From NCBI GenBank assembly GCA_021780935.1, contig JAJXXT010000133.1, forward strand, positions 1-64,000: a DNA stretch of 64,000 nucleotides, read 5' to 3'. Under the pieces are notes generated by a model. The model was not told the origin of the DNA and searched no databases. It saw only the letters and a list, made by a program, of their open reading frames with translations. The stretch comes from Pseudomonadota bacterium. Lineage in GTDB: Bacteria; Pseudomonadota; Alphaproteobacteria; Acetobacterales; Acetobacteraceae. Shown in pieces: positions 61,377 through 64,000 of this stretch (position 1 is the stretch's first letter; every line of letters starts with the position of its first letter). The translations under genes were made by a program, and so were the position numbers.

Positions 61377-62717
61377 ATGAACCAGGAGGATTGTGCGGTG
61401 CAACAACAGATGGGGGCACAACAAGAGTCGGGGGGGCAACGAGGACCGGTGGGTGCGGCGGGGCCGCGGGCTTCGGCGGGTCCGGACGCGGATGCGGCGG
61501 CGCGGCGCAGCCTGGGGCGGCACCGGCTGGTGGCGCATCTGCTGCTGCTGCTGATGGCGGTGCTGACGGTGGCGGGGCATGTCTGGCGGTTTCCGCCGTT
61601 GCTGCTGGCGGCGAGCACGGCGGGGCTGGTGGGCGGGCTCGCGGACTGGTTCGCGGTGACGGCGCTGTTCCGCCGGCCGCTCGGCCTGCCGATCCCGCAT
61701 ACCGCGATCATCCCGGCGCAGCAGGCGCGCATCGGCGCGGCGCTGGGGCGGTTCATCGCCGGGCATGTCTTAACCGAGACGGAGGTTTCGGCGGCGGTCT
61801 CCAGGCTCGATGTGACGGCGATCGTGGCCGGTTTTCTGGCCGATGCCGAGGCCAGGCGGCCGGCGGCGGAGGCGTTGTCGGCGATGCTGCCGCGGCTGCT
61901 CGGCGCGATCGAGGACGGGCGGGCGCGGCGGCTGATCGGGCGCATCCTGCCGCGGCTGGTGGGCGGGCAGGGCGGCGGACGGGTCGTCGGGCGGGCGCTG
62001 CGCCAGCTGGTCGAGGGCGGACGGCACCAGGAGGTGTTCGGCTTCATCCTCGGGCAGTTGAAGACGGTGCTGGCCGGGCGCGAGGCGGCGCTGCAGGTGG
62101 CGATCGAGGAGCGGGTGCGCGAGCAGGGCGGGCGGCTGGTGGGCTGGGCGGTCGGCGCCTCGATCGCCAAGCGGGTGGTGGCGCAGATCAACACCGAGCT
62201 GGAGCGGATGGAGCCCGATGGCAGCGACCTGCGCGCCGCGTTCGACGAGTGGATGCGCCGCGAGATCGCGCGCATCGAGGAGGAGCCGGAGCGGGCGGCG
62301 GAGATCGGGGCGGCGCTGCGGCGGGTGGTGGCGCACGAGACGGTGCGGGCCTGGATCTGGGATCTTTGGAGCCGGGTGCGGCTGGCGCTGGAGCAGGACG
62401 CGGCGCGGCCGGGCGGGCGGACGGTGGCGGCGGTGGATGCGACGCTGGCCAATCTCGGCCAGATGCTGCGCGAGGACCCGGCGGCCGGCGAGCGGCTGCG
62501 GCGCGCGGTGCGGGCGCTGTCGGCGCGGCTGATGCCGGCGGGGCGCGTGGAGATCGCGCGGTTCGTCGAGGGGGTGGTGAGCGGCTGGGACACCGCGACG
62601 CTGACCGAGCGGCTGGAGCTGCGGGTGGGGCGGGACCTGCAATATATCCGCATCAACGGCACCGTGGTCGGCGCGCTGGCGGGGGCGGTGGTGCAGTTGC
62701 TGGCTTCGGTGCGGTGA
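61377..62717 (+). CDS. DUF445 membrane protein
   Basis: The 446-residue protein has a Gln/Gly-rich N-terminus, two hydrophobic segments (about 55-90), the family motif GGLADWFAVTALFRRPLGLPIPHTAIIP, and a long helical domain with a final hydrophobic anchor (GALAGAVVQLL). DUF445 function is unknown; the topology suggests an inner-membrane protein with a large cytoplasmic coiled domain. GGGAG lies just before ATG 61377. Confidence 0.88.
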   Translation: MNQEDCAVQQQMGAQQESGGQRGPVGAAGPRASAGPDADAAARRSLGRHRLVAHLLLLLMAVLTVAGHVWRFPPLLLAASTAGLVGGLADWFAVTALFRRPLGLPIPHTAIIPAQQARIGAALGRFIAGHVLTETEVSAAVSRLDVTAIVAGFLADAEARRPAAEALSAMLPRLLGAIEDGRARRLIGRILPRLVGGQGGGRVVGRALRQLVEGGRHQEVFGFILGQLKTVLAGREAALQVAIEERVREQGGRLVGWAVGASIAKRVVAQINTELERMEPDGSDLRAAFDEWMRREIARIEEEPERAAEIGAALRRVVAHETVRAWIWDLWSRVRLALEQDAARPGGRTVAAVDATLANLGQMLREDPAAGERLRRAVRALSARLMPAGRVEIARFVEGVVSGWDTATLTERLELRVGRDLQYIRINGTVVGALAGAVVQLLASVR

Positions 62718-62872
62718 GCCGCTCCGCGATGCGCGGGGCGGCGATGGCGTGAAGCGTTTCAGCGTCGGCCTGGTTGGGGCGTGGCATCTCCCGGGGGCGA
62801 TCCGGCCTGCCGATGCGAACGGCAGGCGAGGGCGCGACGAGGGACGCACAACCGACGAAAGGAGAAACGACG
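62718..62872. other. Short intergenic region
   Basis: About 155 nt before the YbjN-like gene are open in that gene's frame from 62774, but its conserved start and ribosome site are at 62858-62873. No promoter motif or repeat was seen. Confidence 0.3.
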
Positions 62873-63331
62873 ATGAACGACATGGCGGACCAGCCCACCA
62901 GCGTGCACCGGGAATGGCTGAGGGAGCTGCTTGCCGAGCTTGGGTTCCGCCCGAAGGAGATTCCGGGCGACGCGGATGGCGACCTCACCTTCGGCTACGA
63001 GGGCAAGACGTTCTGGGTCAGCCTCGACCGGACGGACCCGGATTATCTGCGGCTGATCTATCCCGGCTTTCTGGTGCTGGCGCCAGGTGAGGAAAAAGTG
63101 GCGCTGGGGCTTTGCCACAGCATGGCGCGCGACACCAAGCTGTTGAAGCTCTGGTACGCCGAGGCGACGGCGGAGCGGCCGGCGCGGGTCTCGGCGGCGA
63201 TCGACATCCTGGGCGTGGCGCGGTGTTTCGACGGTGAGCAGCTGACGCGGATGCTGCGGCTGCTGCAGCGGGCGGGCAACCGGTTCATCGAGGCGATGCC
63301 GGGCCCGGCGAGCGGCAGCAGCCCGAGCTGA
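62873..63331 (+). CDS. YbjN-like protein
   Basis: The 152-residue soluble protein starts at ATG 62873, with AAAGGAG 8 nt upstream. The sequence (WLRELLAELGFRPKE, DGDLTFGYEGKTFWVSL, YPGFLVLAPGEEKVALGLC, RMLRLLQRAGNRFIEAM) has the alternating helix-strand pattern of the YbjN / type III secretion chaperone-like fold. Members are thought to be small regulators or chaperones; a specific partner is not evident. It is 90 nt from the FMN dehydrogenase gene. Confidence 0.6.
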   Translation: MNDMADQPTSVHREWLRELLAELGFRPKEIPGDADGDLTFGYEGKTFWVSLDRTDPDYLRLIYPGFLVLAPGEEKVALGLCHSMARDTKLLKLWYAEATAERPARVSAAIDILGVARCFDGEQLTRMLRLLQRAGNRFIEAMPGPASGSSPS

Positions 63332-63420
63332 GACGGCGCCGGGCCTGCCGATGGGGCAGGCCCGGCTTGCCGAGCATCCGGCGGCGCCGCAGAGTGCGGG
63401 CGGGCCAGACGGGGGAAACC

Positions 63421-64000
63421 ATGCGCACCAATGCCGCCGACGAGTTTCTGAATCTGCACGAGTTCGTCAGGGCGGCGCGGCTGCACCTCGACCAGTTTGC
63501 CTGGGACTATCTGATCGGCGGTGTCGAGAGCGAAACGACACTGAAGCGCAACCGGCTGGCGATCGACAGCCTGGCGTTCCGCCCGCGCGTGCTCGTGGAT
63601 GTGCGCGAGGTGGACATGACGGGCACGTTCTTCGGGCGCGCGGTACGGCTGCCGGTGGCGCTGGCGCCGGTGGGTTCGTTGCAGAGTTTTCACGCCGAGG
63701 CGGGCTCGGCGGTGGCCAAGGGGGCGGGGGATTTCGGCGTGCCGATGATCCTGTCCTCGGTCTCCGAGCCGGGGCTGGAGGTGGCGGCGCGGGCCGGCGG
63801 TGGGGTGAAAGTGTTTCAGCTCTACGTGCGCGGCGATGACGACTTCATCCTCGACCACATGCGCCGCGCCGAGGATGCGGGGTATGATGCGTTCTGCATC
63901 ACCGTCGATACCGCGGTGCTGTCGCGGCGTGAGCGGGATATCGCCAAACGCTGGAGCAAGCCGTGGCAGGCGCGGCTTTCGGGCATGGACTACCAGGCCG
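63421..64000 (+). CDS. FMN-dependent alpha-hydroxy-acid dehydrogenase (5' part, cut by window end)
   Basis: The visible 193 residues cover the N-terminal part of the (S)-2-hydroxy-acid oxidase/L-lactate dehydrogenase family. They include DQFAWDYLIGGVESETTLKRN (Tyr of the active-site entry), FRPRVLVDV, LPVALAPVG (FMN contact), LSSVSEPGLE and FQLYVRGDDDF, then the ITVDTAVLSRRERD strand. The catalytic His and Arg lie beyond the end. It oxidises lactate, glycolate or mandelate-like acids and passes electrons to the respiratory chain or oxygen. GGGGG precedes ATG 63421. Confidence 0.9.
   Translation, partial: MRTNAADEFLNLHEFVRAARLHLDQFAWDYLIGGVESETTLKRNRLAIDSLAFRPRVLVDVREVDMTGTFFGRAVRLPVALAPVGSLQSFHAEAGSAVAKGAGDFGVPMILSSVSEPGLEVAARAGGGVKVFQLYVRGDDDFILDHMRRAEDAGYDAFCITVDTAVLSRRERDIAKRWSKPWQARLSGMDYQA

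Overview
The window is G+C-rich chromosomal DNA with dense, often 4-nt-overlapping genes. The complete Tad pilus locus, UPF0262, the small protein opening with a GDNGGPP motif and the general gene style point to an alphaproteobacterium, most likely of the Rhodospirillales/Acetobacteraceae type. That placement is inference from gene content; no rRNA, tRNA, CRISPR array or transposase was found.

1-16.5 kb: a Tad (tight adherence) type IVb pilus locus. Two TadE-like minor pilins and a truncated partner run leftward. After 1.4 kb of gene-free, repeat-rich DNA, two tandem flp pilin genes run rightward, followed by tadV/cpaA, cpaB, cpaC (secretin), a very short cpaD-like lipoprotein, cpaE, cpaF, tadB, tadC and tadD. 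Two tandem lipoproteins with a ClpP-like fold follow, and then a compositionally different gene with a HEPN-like motif.

16.6-32.8 kb: two tandem aspartate-type aminotransferases; a double-GNAT gene fused in frame to a CDGSH iron-sulfur gene by a visible 16-bp duplication; an FkbH-like HAD protein; a split ChrA transporter; a pepsin-like aspartic protease behind an MFS exporter; a metallo-beta-lactamase fold hydrolase; a Sel1-repeat protein; an operon-like leftward run (aminotransferase, DUF983, UPF0262, then methylthioribose-1-phosphate isomerase); and a GDP-mannose 3,5-epimerase. The epimerase start codon is the last step of a chain of overlapping six-codon mini-ORFs made by a 17-bp tandem repeat, which I consider the most unusual signal here.

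33-49 kb: a protein with a GHG/TCCRS pattern; a secreted protein; an AlkA-type glycosylase; a tightly coupled catabolic run (creatininase family, ketopantoate-reductase family, SDR, M20 peptidase); DUF1345; an M28-like peptidase with a substituted active-site motif; a Cys/His orphan protein; a DUF1501/DUF1800 pair; a stand-alone EF-G gene; and a DUF429 fusion protein.

49-64 kb: a sugar-type ABC importer without its ATPase; an XRE-cupin regulator with a promoter that predicts a leaderless mRNA; a run of LysE exporter, luciferase-like monooxygenase, FAH-family enzyme and alpha/beta hydrolase; an orphan gene preceded by 11-bp repeats; an atypical PEP carboxylase; DUF445; a YbjN-like protein; and the 5' part of an FMN-dependent alpha-hydroxy-acid dehydrogenase cut by the window end.
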